64,000 bases of DNA from Anaerotignum sp. (GTDB lineage: Bacteria; Bacillota; Clostridia; Lachnospirales; Anaerotignaceae). The stretch lies in contig JAFRZQ010000175.1 in NCBI GenBank assembly GCA_017442465.1, forward strand, positions 10,036 through 74,035, written 5' to 3'. The notes beneath the pieces are model-generated. The model saw only the letters and a list, made by a program, of their open reading frames with translations, had not been told where the DNA came from and ran no database searches. How positions within the stretch are numbered: position 1 is the stretch's first letter; each line of letters starts with the position of its first letter. Position numbers and translations under genes: made by a program. Below are positions 17,032 through 25,862 of the stretch, one piece after another.

Positions 17032-17708
17032 TAGAATCCCCCATCATGTTCAAACTCATCATCCTCAAAAAAACCATTTTCAAATAACAAATTCTCTATT
17101 GTAGCTATCACTGTTCCCCTATTATTAACAATATGATAACTTTCCTTATTCTCCTGAGGTTCTAAATGATATTGCTCCATTTTCTTTTTATTAAAAGGCT
17201 TTTTAATAATAGGCTTACAATACTTGGATTCTCCGTTATATGCGACCAAAAGGATAAAGAATTTACAAAGATAATCCCAATTATCATCATAACTGTCTGC
17301 CCAAATTTGAAAAAATACATGTGAGAGCAGATCATTTCTCTCAGGATCATCCACCAAAACAGGCGACGCGCCATGTTCTAACATGATTTGCGTCATCGCC
17401 AATCGTACTTTACTCTCCGATTCTGATAAACCAGGGCACATTAAATCCCACATGACTGTATAAGCTTCTTTTTCCGGATCAACGAAATTTGGATCTGCCC
17501 CATTTTCTAATAACAGCTTCATCATATTTACATTTTGATATGACACAGCACGATACAGAAGTGTTGTTCTATATGGAATTCCGTCATGTGGAGGAACATA
17601 GTCATATACTTCATTGGGATCAATGCATTTTAATAATTCCACCGCCCTGTCATGATCAAATTTTACAGCCCAACACATAGCATCTAATGCACTGATAATT
17701 GCATTCAT
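17031..17708 (-). CDS. Ankyrin-repeat protein
   Basis: The 225-residue protein has clear ankyrin units, for example GIPYRTTLLYRAVSYQNVNM and MKLLLENGADPNFVD, then a degenerate unit with TQIMLEHGASPVLVDDPERND. Ankyrin repeats bind other proteins; in bacteria this type is frequent among immunity and cargo proteins. The ATG at 17708 (MNAIISALDAMCW) is chosen because AAGGGG precedes it; a TTG 66 bases upstream has no ribosome site. It is coupled to the next gene by a TAATG overlap. A terminator at 17789-17823 separates it from the upstream gene. Confidence 0.75.
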   Translation of the reverse strand: MNAIISALDAMCWAVKFDHDRAVELLKCIDPNEVYDYVPPHDGIPYRTTLLYRAVSYQNVNMMKLLLENGADPNFVDPEKEAYTVMWDLMCPGLSESESKVRLAMTQIMLEHGASPVLVDDPERNDLLSHVFFQIWADSYDDNWDYLCKFFILLVAYNGESKYCKPIIKKPFNKKKMEQYHLEPQENKESYHIVNNRGTVIATIENLLFENGFFEDDEFEHDGGF

Positions 17709-17788
17709 ACGAGTCAACCCCTTATCTTTTGTTTTAACCAAAAGTCTCTTCCCAGTACTATCTTCAATATACAATAATAAACAAAATT

Positions 17789-17823
17789 AAAAAAGCCCCA
17801 ACCGATTATTTCCGGTCAGGGCC
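17789..17823 (-). terminator. Terminator between the 124-residue gene and the ankyrin gene
   Basis: AGCCCCAACCG and CGGTCAGGGCC form a stem with small internal mismatches; on the minus strand it is followed by TTTTTTAATTTT. Confidence 0.75.
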
Positions 17824-17837
17824 TATAAAGATGAGTA

Positions 17838-18212
17838 TCATTTATGCGGGAATTTTTCATCCCATAATCTTACTAATTCAGTTTCTTCCGCTGTCAGGCG
17901 TTTACGCCAGTCCTGATCCCCCGGAAAGTTGGATTCGTCCGTCCAGTTTTCATAAAGAACCCTGCGACGCTCATCAGGAACAATGGTATCAGAACCAGTA
18001 TAAAGCGCAATATCGCCCAGATTCATTTCTTTTAACGTATCTTCAGTGGTGCAAGCGATTTTCATTGTAATCCCGTTACCGCAATAACAGCAGTATGGGC
18101 TTTCCTTACCTTCATCTTCTAATTGCTGCACACCCACAATAAATGTCTTCCCACAGGCAAAACACTTATACTTAGCGAGGTTATCGAGGTTTCGGCTTTT
18201 TTCGTTGCACAT
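17838..18212 (-). CDS. Zinc-ribbon protein of unknown function
   Basis: The 124-residue protein has two cysteine pairs, YKCFACGKTF and SPYCCYCGNG, that should form one zinc ribbon, followed by a hydrophilic C-terminal half ending EETELVRLWDEKFPHK. It resembles in plan, but not in detail, the 90-residue CxxC protein at 13773. The start follows AAGGAGCTGATCTTC. It lies 14 bp after the 108-residue gene. Confidence 0.6.
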   Translation of the reverse strand: MCNEKSRNLDNLAKYKCFACGKTFIVGVQQLEDEGKESPYCCYCGNGITMKIACTTEDTLKEMNLGDIALYTGSDTIVPDERRRVLYENWTDESNFPGDQDWRKRLTAEETELVRLWDEKFPHK

Positions 18213-18226
18213 GAAGATCAGCTCCT

Positions 18227-18553
18227 TTAACTTCTAAGCTGCAGAAATGCTTTCAACCGCTGATATCTTTCAATTTCATGGTCTATCTGCTCGATTTCGT
18301 CAAGCTCCGTCACAGTCGCATACCGTTTTTTATGCCTGCGGATCTGTAAATTGCATTCTGCATCTAATGATTGTTTGATTTCTTCCGGTAAATCCAAAAA
18401 TATCATAATCAGTTCATTTACTATTTTACTATTAGACGCGTCTGTTTGCATCCGTTTTTTGAAATTTTGGAGTTCATCATATGCTTCCATTGTAAAATCA
18501 ATCGATGTCTTCTTTTTCTGGACCTTCTTGAAATACACATTCGATTTATACAT
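18227..18553 (-). CDS. Small basic/helical protein, possible DNA-binding
   Basis: The 108-residue protein has a basic N-terminus (VYFKKVQKKKTSIDFTMEAYDELQNFKKRM), a short strand-then-helix pattern compatible with a ribbon-helix-helix protein, and a long C-terminal coiled helix. If so it may be an accessory or regulatory protein of the element. Its start lies 12 bp past the stop of the SLH gene, so it is the link between the transfer block and the cargo block. The call rests on composition only. Confidence 0.5.
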   Translation of the reverse strand: MYKSNVYFKKVQKKKTSIDFTMEAYDELQNFKKRMQTDASNSKIVNELIMIFLDLPEEIKQSLDAECNLQIRRHKKRYATVTELDEIEQIDHEIERYQRLKAFLQLRS

Positions 18554-18564
18554 CCTGCATCACC

Positions 18565-20487
18565 TTAGTCCCTTACCCTGACAGTCGTTTTATAGGTTTC
18601 GCCGTTGTAATCGATGGTAATATCATATCTGCCATCTTTCACAGAGTCGGGGTTATATACATAGAATGTCGCTTTATTGTTGTACACTACAACGCTGTAA
18701 GGCACTTCCAGATCATCCTCCGCTTCGGGATACATGATCGTACCGTCAGGCACACCGCTGGTCTTTACAGTCACCTTCGCATAGTCATTTTCATCCTCAT
18801 ACAGATAGCCGTCTACTTCCATGGATCTGATGTAACCTACTTCGCCTTCCTCTTCATCATAGTCATCGTCATAGTCTGCATCATCACCTACATAGAAGCG
18901 TACTCTATGTGTATGTCCATTATAATCCAGCATCAGATAATATACGCCTTCAGGTGTGTAATAAGAACTGTAAATCGTGATCTCTGCTTCATTTTCATAT
19001 ACCAGAACCTTATCTGTTACACTGATACCAGCATCCGCAGGATAGATCGTATTGCCATTTACTCTGCCGTACAGTGTAGATGTAATGTACTGGCCATTGG
19101 GCAGGTCGTTTGTTTCAACAATCACCTTGATCCGGTCGTTCTTGCCATATTCCAGGTTGCCGCTGACAGTAGCATCTACAATATATGGATCATTGGACTT
19201 TGTTTCAGATACCACTACCTTCGCAGTACGATAATGCCCTTCATAACCAACCTTGAATGTATAAATACCGGTAGGTGTATTAGATCTGGATTCTACAGTA
19301 AACACAGCCTTGCCGTTCTTTACCTTAACTTCTTCATCTTCCAAGCTCAAACGAGGACCATCGATCTCTGCTGTCAGGTATTCGCCATTGGGAATATCAT
19401 CCGTTTCAACTGTAACATCTACTGTGTCATGCTTGCCGTATTCCAAAGTGCCCTCTACCGTAATATCCTCGATATATACATCTTCAGACCGCTTATCCTC
19501 TTTTTCCAGATATACATTCGTAGAGAAATGCATCCCTTCATATTCCGTCGTCAGTACATAGGTCATGTTTGCTGTAAACGGCGTAGAATGGATATAGAAA
19601 GTTGCTACATCGTTATAAACAGTAACACTTTCGGGCAGTGTTAAGCCGCTGCTATTGCTTGTGATAGACAAAGGCAGCACGGTACCATTTGGGATATTCT
19701 CCGTTTTGATCTTCACTTTTGTAGAGGAAGAACGGCCATACACCAGTTTATCAGCAACATCAAATTCCAGACCAACTTCGGAAAGCGCAGTATCCTCGTC
19801 CAGGATATGTTCATTCTCCAGCGCATCCTCCAGATTTGTTCTCATCTGATAAGAGGACAGATGGCAGATGAAATTGAAGATTCGGCTAAATTCAGCTCTG
19901 GTAATAGGCTGATTCGGGCGCAGGGTACCATCAGGATACCCGGACATGATCCCAGCTTTGATGAGGTTCTGGATATGTGGCTCAGCACCATAGGAGATTT
20001 CCCTGTAATCACTGAACCGTCTAAGGTTCACACCACTGTAATTCTTCTGGAACCCGTACAGTCTGGAGGCAATGATCGCCGCATCCGCGCGGGTCAGGTA
20101 ATCATTGGGCGCAAAATAATAACCCGTGGTATCGTGATTCGTTCCTAACATTACTCCAGAGGTATACGCCTGCATGATCTCGTCATAATACCATGTATGA
20201 GACTGTACATCATAAAAATCCTTGCTTTTGATGATCGCAGGCAATCCCAGATGGCTCAATGCTGTCGCAGTTTCTGCCCTTGTGATCAATGCATCCGGTC
20301 TGAAGGTATTATCCTCATAGCCATTGATAAACCCATGGCTGACCATGCTCGTTACATACCCATAGCACCAGGATCCAGTAGACAGATCCGTAAATGGGCT
20401 ATGATAATCAGACGCCATTGCAGGAATGGAGCCGGAAATCGCCATCGTACCGGCTAAAATAAACGGCAGTATTCTTCTTTTTTTCAT
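18565..20487 (-). CDS. S-layer homology (SLH) surface protein with Ig-like repeats
   Basis: The 640-residue protein has a signal peptide (MKKRRILPFILAGTMAISGSIPAMAS) and three SLH domains up to about residue 210 (FTDLSTGSWCYGYVTSMVSHG, FYDVQSHTWYYDEIMQAYTSG, and a third ending GYPDGTLRPNQPITRAEF), which anchor proteins to pyruvylated wall polymers. About four beta-sandwich repeats of roughly 90 residues follow, each with a KVTVKT-DIPNG-type strand pair and a VYNNKATFYVY-type hairpin. The acidic DDADYDDDYDEEEGE linker precedes the last. It would be exposed on the cell surface, perhaps as a mating-pair or shielding protein. A hairpin-repeat copy lies upstream in the gap. Confidence 0.85.
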   Translation of the reverse strand: MKKRRILPFILAGTMAISGSIPAMASDYHSPFTDLSTGSWCYGYVTSMVSHGFINGYEDNTFRPDALITRAETATALSHLGLPAIIKSKDFYDVQSHTWYYDEIMQAYTSGVMLGTNHDTTGYYFAPNDYLTRADAAIIASRLYGFQKNYSGVNLRRFSDYREISYGAEPHIQNLIKAGIMSGYPDGTLRPNQPITRAEFSRIFNFICHLSSYQMRTNLEDALENEHILDEDTALSEVGLEFDVADKLVYGRSSSTKVKIKTENIPNGTVLPLSITSNSSGLTLPESVTVYNDVATFYIHSTPFTANMTYVLTTEYEGMHFSTNVYLEKEDKRSEDVYIEDITVEGTLEYGKHDTVDVTVETDDIPNGEYLTAEIDGPRLSLEDEEVKVKNGKAVFTVESRSNTPTGIYTFKVGYEGHYRTAKVVVSETKSNDPYIVDATVSGNLEYGKNDRIKVIVETNDLPNGQYITSTLYGRVNGNTIYPADAGISVTDKVLVYENEAEITIYSSYYTPEGVYYLMLDYNGHTHRVRFYVGDDADYDDDYDEEEGEVGYIRSMEVDGYLYEDENDYAKVTVKTSGVPDGTIMYPEAEDDLEVPYSVVVYNNKATFYVYNPDSVKDGRYDITIDYNGETYKTTVRVRD

Positions 20488-20663
20488 AACAAAACTCCTT
20501 TCTTCTAATCATTTGAACTACTTTCAATAAATGATCCAAATACATCTATGCGTTATGTACATAACATATAGTAAAATGCTCATATTTCGCACACTGCGGC
20601 GTAAATTTTTTTTGATTTTTCTATTCTGTATGTCTCAAATATCAACCAATTTTTGAGATATAT

Positions 20664-20692
20664 GAACTTTGGTAAACCGTTTACCAAGGTTC
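20664..20692. repeat. Dispersed hairpin repeat, copy 1
   Basis: ACTTTGGTAAAC at 20666-20677, one central C, then GTTTACCAAGGT at 20679-20690; the flanking GA..TC extends the stem to 14 bp with one T.G position. It lies 4 bp past the stop codon of the metallopeptidase gene, with no T-run. Other copies are at 52527, 53775 and 60946. The rest of the gap (20488-20663) also holds a TCTCAAA/TTTGAGA inverted repeat near 20634-20660. Confidence 0.8.
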
Positions 20693-20696
20693 AGAT

Positions 20697-21821
20697 CTAT
20701 AACCCGCCCAATGTGTTCACCAGTTCATCCATATAAGCATATGTCTTAGGCATTGCCCGCATCAGATCGGCTGTTGTTCCTTCATCATGGGCCCGCAGAT
20801 ACAGGACAAAAAACTCGGCAAAAAACTCTTTCTGATCGACCGAACCATATTCCCTGTAATAGGACGCTATCGCGTCTTTTTCGGCTAAATACAGCCTTTC
20901 GATCACCGCTTCATCGGGATCATGCCTTTTGTTAATATCAATCACAAAGCCATAATATAAGTGATGCCCGAATTCATGATAGACCGTTGATGTATTCTTA
21001 CTCTTGGAGTTCATGGAGATCCCATTACTCGTATGGTACCGCCCTGCGATCCCTTCATTTTCCTCCGTGACTTCATACGGGAACACTGATATTTTCATGC
21101 CCTCGGCGTTATAATCCGCAACCAGCCAAGCCGGCAGATCCGCCACATCGTTTAAAATAGCGGTCTGTCTTATCTCTTTGTCAGTTACCGCTTCGTCAAA
21201 TGATATCTTCACCAGTTTCTTCGCCGCAGCCGGCATTTCCGATACAGCTCCGCTTTCTTTGAATTGGATGATCCCATATAAAAGCTTCGCCGCCTCACCC
21301 CTTGATACAGCACCGGTCAGTGAGTCGTATGTTTCATCAGCAAGATCGATCAGCCCAAGCCTTGCACACAGCAGTACAATATCCGCCTCATCCTGTGTAA
21401 GTGCTGAGAATTTATCCATCAGCGGCTCATCGTAGAACTTCGCAGAATACGGTTCAATATCCATAGCCAGACACGCCTGCCGCATCACATCCATCTTTGA
21501 TATATACCAGCCATTATTCAGATGCTTGATGTCCAATATATCTACTACATCTCCGTAAACGATGTACTTATACAGGTTATAGCCATACCCGCAGTAATTG
21601 TTCAGCATAACCAAATAATCCTTATATGTGATCGCTGCATCAGGCCGGAAATATCCATTACCCGTACCCTTGATCATGCCTTTTTCATAGAAAAAATGTA
21701 CCTCCTGATGATACTTACTTCCGGCAGGCACATCTTTGAAATGGGCTGTTTGCGCAAACCCGGGTACTGCAGAAGTAATAGACAATGCGAGAGCCACTAA
21801 AATCAGTTTAAATCGCTTCAT
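20697..21821 (-). CDS. Secreted SLH-domain protein with HExxH metallopeptidase-like domain
   Basis: The 374-residue protein has a signal peptide (MKRFKLILVALALSITSAVPGFA) and an SLH domain at about residues 30-85 (HFKDVPAGSKYHQEVHFFYEKGMI, FRPDAAITYKDYLVML), followed by weaker SLH-like units. The C-terminal domain contains STVYHEFGHHLYYGFV. HEFGH fits the HExxH zinc site, and a downstream EFFAEFF could supply the third ligand. This suggests a wall-bound zinc metallopeptidase, possibly acting on surface proteins or peptidoglycan cross-links during mating. The start follows AGAAAAGAGGTAAGAA. A terminator lies between it and the upstream 1150-residue gene. Confidence 0.72.
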   Translation of the reverse strand: MKRFKLILVALALSITSAVPGFAQTAHFKDVPAGSKYHQEVHFFYEKGMIKGTGNGYFRPDAAITYKDYLVMLNNYCGYGYNLYKYIVYGDVVDILDIKHLNNGWYISKMDVMRQACLAMDIEPYSAKFYDEPLMDKFSALTQDEADIVLLCARLGLIDLADETYDSLTGAVSRGEAAKLLYGIIQFKESGAVSEMPAAAKKLVKISFDEAVTDKEIRQTAILNDVADLPAWLVADYNAEGMKISVFPYEVTEENEGIAGRYHTSNGISMNSKSKNTSTVYHEFGHHLYYGFVIDINKRHDPDEAVIERLYLAEKDAIASYYREYGSVDQKEFFAEFFVLYLRAHDEGTTADLMRAMPKTYAYMDELVNTLGGL

Positions 21822-21849
21822 TTCTTACCTCTTTTCTCCTTTCAGGAAA

Positions 21850-21890
21850 GAAAAAAAACGGCAGATGCTTGATCCGCCGCCGTTTTCTTT
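21850..21890 (-). terminator. Terminator between the 1150-residue surface gene and the metallopeptidase gene
   Basis: AAAACGGC (21855-21862) pairs with GCCGTTTT (21879-21886) and is followed on the minus strand by a T-rich run. Outer GGAAAG/CTTTCC extends the stem past a bulge. It is located just before the ribosome site of the next gene. Confidence 0.85.
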
Positions 21891-21901
21891 CCAACTATCG
21901 T

Positions 21902-24900
21902 TTATCTACCATTTGTTTTTCCTCTTTTGTTCAGGGTCAAAATGCCTGCCAATGCCGCAAGAGCTGTCGCACCGTAACCAGCTGCATGACTCTCGTCCCC
22001 GGTCTGAGGGATACCAGACAGGAGCATATCCTCGTCATCCAATAATGTATCGCCGTCAGTCAGTTCTGTTTCCGCACCGAGTACGATACCGGGTTCTTCT
22101 GGTTCGGTCGGCGCACCTGTTTCTTCCGATTTATCGATAGGCTTAGGTGTTTCAGTCACAGGAGGGGTTTCTTCTTCAGTCACAGGCGTTTTGATCGTAC
22201 CGTTATTGCTCGGATAAGACCATGTTTCCTTATAGTCCCCGTTCCATGTATTTTCCGTTGTTGTGACCTCAGTCGTCGTTACCTCTACAAACGCAGATAC
22301 CACTTTTTCTGTTTCATGGAAAGTTCTCTCCGTTGTGGTGCGTTCGGTCCTTTTTTCCGTATGTCTTTTCCTGCTGCCGCTTAGATCGATCTCTGGCTCA
22401 TTCACTGTAAACTGCATATTCACATCCAGATTTACATTTCTCTTGCCCTCCGCCACAGAAATAAAAGTCTGGGACGGTTTATCATCGATCTTTTCAGAGG
22501 TATAAAGATAAACGCCCTGATCCAGATGCTGGGTACCAGAGATCTTCAGATTGATCGTCACACCCTCCTGCAGCACAACGCCCGTCACTTCATACTCGCC
22601 GCCGCCTTTATGCGCATTATCCAATGTTTCTGTCCTGATCAGCTTATTCTGGTTATCCATGATATACACGCTTAAGGCGTCATCTGGATGATCCCCGGGC
22701 ACGATCGCCAGTTTAAAGCCGATGTTCGTTTCATAAACATCGTTCGTGTTATCCTCATCAGCATTGACATCCTCACTAAACCTGTCTGTTACATCGGTAT
22801 ACTGCAGGTCTGTCACATCCTCCACTTTATTGATCACTGTAATACTGGAACCAAAGAAATCCGTTTCATCCAGGATATTTGTCCCTGCCTCCGCTGCATC
22901 CTTCTCGATACCGGGCAGGTCTGTCAGTACATCGAATAATGTCTGGATGATCTTTTCATCAGCTTCACTGACCGTTTTATTGCTGACATATTTATCAACG
23001 ATATCCTCTGTATTTACACTACGGTTCGAATCACAGTTGCCGTATACCCAAAGCGCCGCTTGTGTCGCTGCCAGCGCCATGCCCTCTGTCAGTCCTGCCG
23101 CTTCCGTTTCATAACCCTTGGAGATCAACAGGTTCTTGACCGCCTGCAGGCTGCCTGTCTGGATCACAGGTACAGGGTTCCCGTCGTTATCCAGAACCGT
23201 ATTACCATCAGTATCTTTTTGATATACGATATTGCCCTCGGCATCCTTTTCATATGTAGCAGTTCCCCAGAACCCATTTAACGCGATCGCACGGAGTTTA
23301 TCCGTAGCATCAGTGTTTACGATGCCATTGGTCGTTGTATTCTGGTAATAATCCTGATCCTCCAGATTCTCGATCTCATAGAAATAGCCGCGGTTCGCAT
23401 CAGTCGCCAGATCCACACAATAGCCATAGAACTTCGTACCGTCTTTATCCGCCAGTTCATAAATAAAGTTCGTGATATGCCCTTCATCTGTGCCTATATA
23501 TCGTGCGATCCTGAAATCGCTCTTTAATACATGCCGCAGATATTGAATCTGGTCATCATCCGGTTTTGGATCATCCGCCGTCCCCGGTTTCCCGTCAGGC
23601 CCCAGATTATACTTGATATACTCCGTACCAATAGACGCCAGATCCTGAGCAGTATCCCCGTTCAGGTCCACTTTAGACTGCAGACTTTGGATATCCGTAC
23701 CGCCGGTTTCAGACGTGATCCCCCACAGCTGCGCCCAAACCTCACGGTCAAGCTTTGCCACATCGACCACCGCCGTAGATGTTGTTATATTTTTCACAAT
23801 TTCTTTAGTCGTCACAATGGTCTGCTTGGTGTCCGTATCAATGGTCGTTGTCTTCAGTACTTCTTTTGTGGATGTCGTAACGGTAATGTTACGCTTGCCG
23901 TTATATACCTTTTCACCGCCGCCGATCACTACACCGTCTGCGTTTGTCAGTACGACCATATCTTTATAGCCCACTACCTGTTCCTTCCCGTCGATCAACT
24001 CACGGATATATGCAACGGTCGTTGTCTGGGTATGTCCCGTTTCTTCATCAGTCACTACTGTCACAGCACCTTCTTCCGGCATATCCTCAGGCAGTTTGAT
24101 CTCTGTGCGGGTAGTGACCACAGGTTCCCCGCCCGTTGCTTCATCCACCGCAATATCGCTGTATGTATAGCCGAATTCCTGACCAGTCTGCAGGGTAATA
24201 TCGCTTTCTGTCACGCCTGTGATCGGTGTGATCACTTCGGATTTCTCCGTTGTATAGCCGATAATGACCACAGTATCGCCGATCTTTTCTGTTTTCGGGA
24301 TCAATTTCACCGTTGTAACAACAGTGTTCCCGTTTTCTACGCGGGAAGCGCTATATTCCACTGTGCCATCGACCGCTGCGGTATCGCCGGTCTTATCGAT
24401 GACTGCATCATTGCCATATTCCGCATGAAACGCATCCTGTATATCCGCGTCCAGCCCTTGCTTCAGCTGGACCAATGCATCCTCATAAACACTGGCGGTA
24501 CCCGTATTTTCAACACTGTCCATAAGAATCGGGTCGCCGGTCTCAGGGTCGATACTTTCTCTATCCAGTCCCACAGTCACAGCATCGGCATCGGGAGTCG
24601 TTAAGTCCGATGTATCCACTGGCAGCTGCTCCTCCATCAGAGGGTTACCGGATGCGTCTAATACGGGATCACCGTTCTCGTCTAGTATAGGAACACGCTG
24701 ATATTCGCCGTCATCTACAATAGGCTGAGTGCCAGGAGGTGTTGTTTCCGTTTTCTGTTCATCGTTCCCGGGGTCATCGGGGCGGGGTTCTTCTTTCTGT
24801 TCCACCTGTACGGTTTCTTCTGTTATTGTTTCAGACCCGGATACAGCACCGGAGTTCTCTATAGGCCTGCCTTTACTATCTGTCACAGTTGTATGGCTTT

Positions 24901-25354
24901 CGGTCTGTTCCTGTGTCGTGCCGGATGCCTCTGTTGTTGTGGTCCCAGGTGTGAATCCGTCTACAAACGAGTCCCTGTCAGCTGTATCCTGATCGGACGG
25001 TTCATTCGCCATAGACCCCGTCTGCCGCTGCTGCTCAACCTCTGTATGCTGCGTTGTATTCTGCGCCGCATCGGTCTCAGTGTAAGACGTTGTTTTCTTA
25101 GTTTCTTTCTCTTTCACTGTATCGTCCGCATTTTTCGTGATCGATACCTCCAGTTCCACAGTAGGCGACGCTGGTGTTCCATCGCCGGTGATCGTGGTCG
25201 ATTTCTCCGTTGTACCTTCCGTCGTTGTTTCCGTTGTTGTGCTGTCATTGTCCGCAACAACATCCGCGAAAGCAGGTATGGGCATAGCCCCTGCAGCGAC
25301 ACTGGCTGCCAGCGCCATAGCGAGCATTTTTTGTGTCTGCTTTTCTTTTGCCAT
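21902..25354 (-). CDS. Thioester-domain surface protein with C-terminal sorting signal
   Basis: The 1150-residue protein has a signal peptide (QKMLAMALAASVAAGAMPIPAFA), then about 600 residues rich in Thr/Glu with alternating beta repeats. A thioester (TQXA) domain follows, with FYGYCVDLATDANRGYF and LAATQAALWVYGN supplying the Cys and Gln that form the internal bond. A Pro/Thr/Glu stalk and the C-terminal IPQTGDE, a hydrophobic segment and RGKTNGR complete a sortase signal. Such proteins bind host or cell surfaces covalently. The ATG at 25354 follows AAAAAAGGAGGTATTACT. The sortase at 53818 is the likely attaching enzyme. The function as adhesin is inferred from the family. Confidence 0.82.
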   Translation of the reverse strand: MAKEKQTQKMLAMALAASVAAGAMPIPAFADVVADNDSTTTETTTEGTTEKSTTITGDGTPASPTVELEVSITKNADDTVKEKETKKTTSYTETDAAQNTTQHTEVEQQRQTGSMANEPSDQDTADRDSFVDGFTPGTTTTEASGTTQEQTESHTTVTDSKGRPIENSGAVSGSETITEETVQVEQKEEPRPDDPGNDEQKTETTPPGTQPIVDDGEYQRVPILDENGDPVLDASGNPLMEEQLPVDTSDLTTPDADAVTVGLDRESIDPETGDPILMDSVENTGTASVYEDALVQLKQGLDADIQDAFHAEYGNDAVIDKTGDTAAVDGTVEYSASRVENGNTVVTTVKLIPKTEKIGDTVVIIGYTTEKSEVITPITGVTESDITLQTGQEFGYTYSDIAVDEATGGEPVVTTRTEIKLPEDMPEEGAVTVVTDEETGHTQTTTVAYIRELIDGKEQVVGYKDMVVLTNADGVVIGGGEKVYNGKRNITVTTSTKEVLKTTTIDTDTKQTIVTTKEIVKNITTSTAVVDVAKLDREVWAQLWGITSETGGTDIQSLQSKVDLNGDTAQDLASIGTEYIKYNLGPDGKPGTADDPKPDDDQIQYLRHVLKSDFRIARYIGTDEGHITNFIYELADKDGTKFYGYCVDLATDANRGYFYEIENLEDQDYYQNTTTNGIVNTDATDKLRAIALNGFWGTATYEKDAEGNIVYQKDTDGNTVLDNDGNPVPVIQTGSLQAVKNLLISKGYETEAAGLTEGMALAATQAALWVYGNCDSNRSVNTEDIVDKYVSNKTVSEADEKIIQTLFDVLTDLPGIEKDAAEAGTNILDETDFFGSSITVINKVEDVTDLQYTDVTDRFSEDVNADEDNTNDVYETNIGFKLAIVPGDHPDDALSVYIMDNQNKLIRTETLDNAHKGGGEYEVTGVVLQEGVTINLKISGTQHLDQGVYLYTSEKIDDKPSQTFISVAEGKRNVNLDVNMQFTVNEPEIDLSGSRKRHTEKRTERTTTERTFHETEKVVSAFVEVTTTEVTTTENTWNGDYKETWSYPSNNGTIKTPVTEEETPPVTETPKPIDKSEETGAPTEPEEPGIVLGAETELTDGDTLLDDEDMLLSGIPQTGDESHAAGYGATALAALAGILTLNKRGKTNGR

Positions 25355-25425
25355 AGTAATACCTCCTTTTTTAGGGTATTTCATTATTCCCAATCTCTCC
25401 GTCCTCCTTCCCTCGGAGAATGATA

Positions 25426-25470
25426 GATAAAAAGAAAATCGCCCCATAACAGATCATCCGTCAGGGGCGA
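25426..25470 (-). terminator. Terminator upstream of the 1150-residue surface gene
   Basis: TCGCCCC (25439-25445) pairs with GGGGCGA (25464-25470) and is followed on the minus strand by TTTTCTTTTT. It lies between the 113-residue gene and the surface gene. Confidence 0.82.
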
Positions 25471-25502
25471 GTACCATTAGATATTTTATTTATCGTGTAT
25501 GT

Positions 25503-25844
25503 TTACCAACTGCCATTGTTCCCTTCTTCTGCAGGCGTGGTTTCTTCCTGCAGGGGTTCTTCCTGTTCATCAGCTGGTGTTTCTTCTGTCTGCTTTCTTT
25601 TTTTCTTAGATACCGTAGGTGCGCCTAATTTCGCCTCCAGGTATCTCTTCAGGGGTTCGGCTACCACACGGGGGTTATTATACATCCTGGTAAATAACTC
25701 CATCACAGCCTTCTGCGCCTTATCCCGCATCATTTCTTCGCCCACCAGCGGATTATTGACCAGAGCCTCATGATATACATATGGAATATCGATCTCTACT
25801 CTAAATTTCCTGCTTTCTGCAGGTGTTTTCTTGTTCTGTTCCAT
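25503..25844 (-). CDS. Small hydrophilic element protein, unknown
   Basis: The 113-residue protein has an ordered N-terminal half (SRKFRVEIDIPYVYHEALVN, MRDKAQKAVMELFTRMYNNP) and a Lys-rich then Glu/Thr-rich, probably disordered, tail (KKKRKQTEE, EEPLQEETTPAEEG). No known domain. It lies 18 bp after the 463-residue gene in the same transcription unit and may be its partner. Confidence 0.65.
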   Translation of the reverse strand: MEQNKKTPAESRKFRVEIDIPYVYHEALVNNPLVGEEMMRDKAQKAVMELFTRMYNNPRVVAEPLKRYLEAKLGAPTVSKKKRKQTEETPADEQEEPLQEETTPAEEGNNGSW

Positions 25845-25862
25845 TTATTATTTACTCCTTTC

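Noticed and set aside
23531..24604. 357-codon plus-strand frame opposite the 1150-residue surface protein
   Set aside because: It is an antisense shadow with biased composition and no ribosome site.
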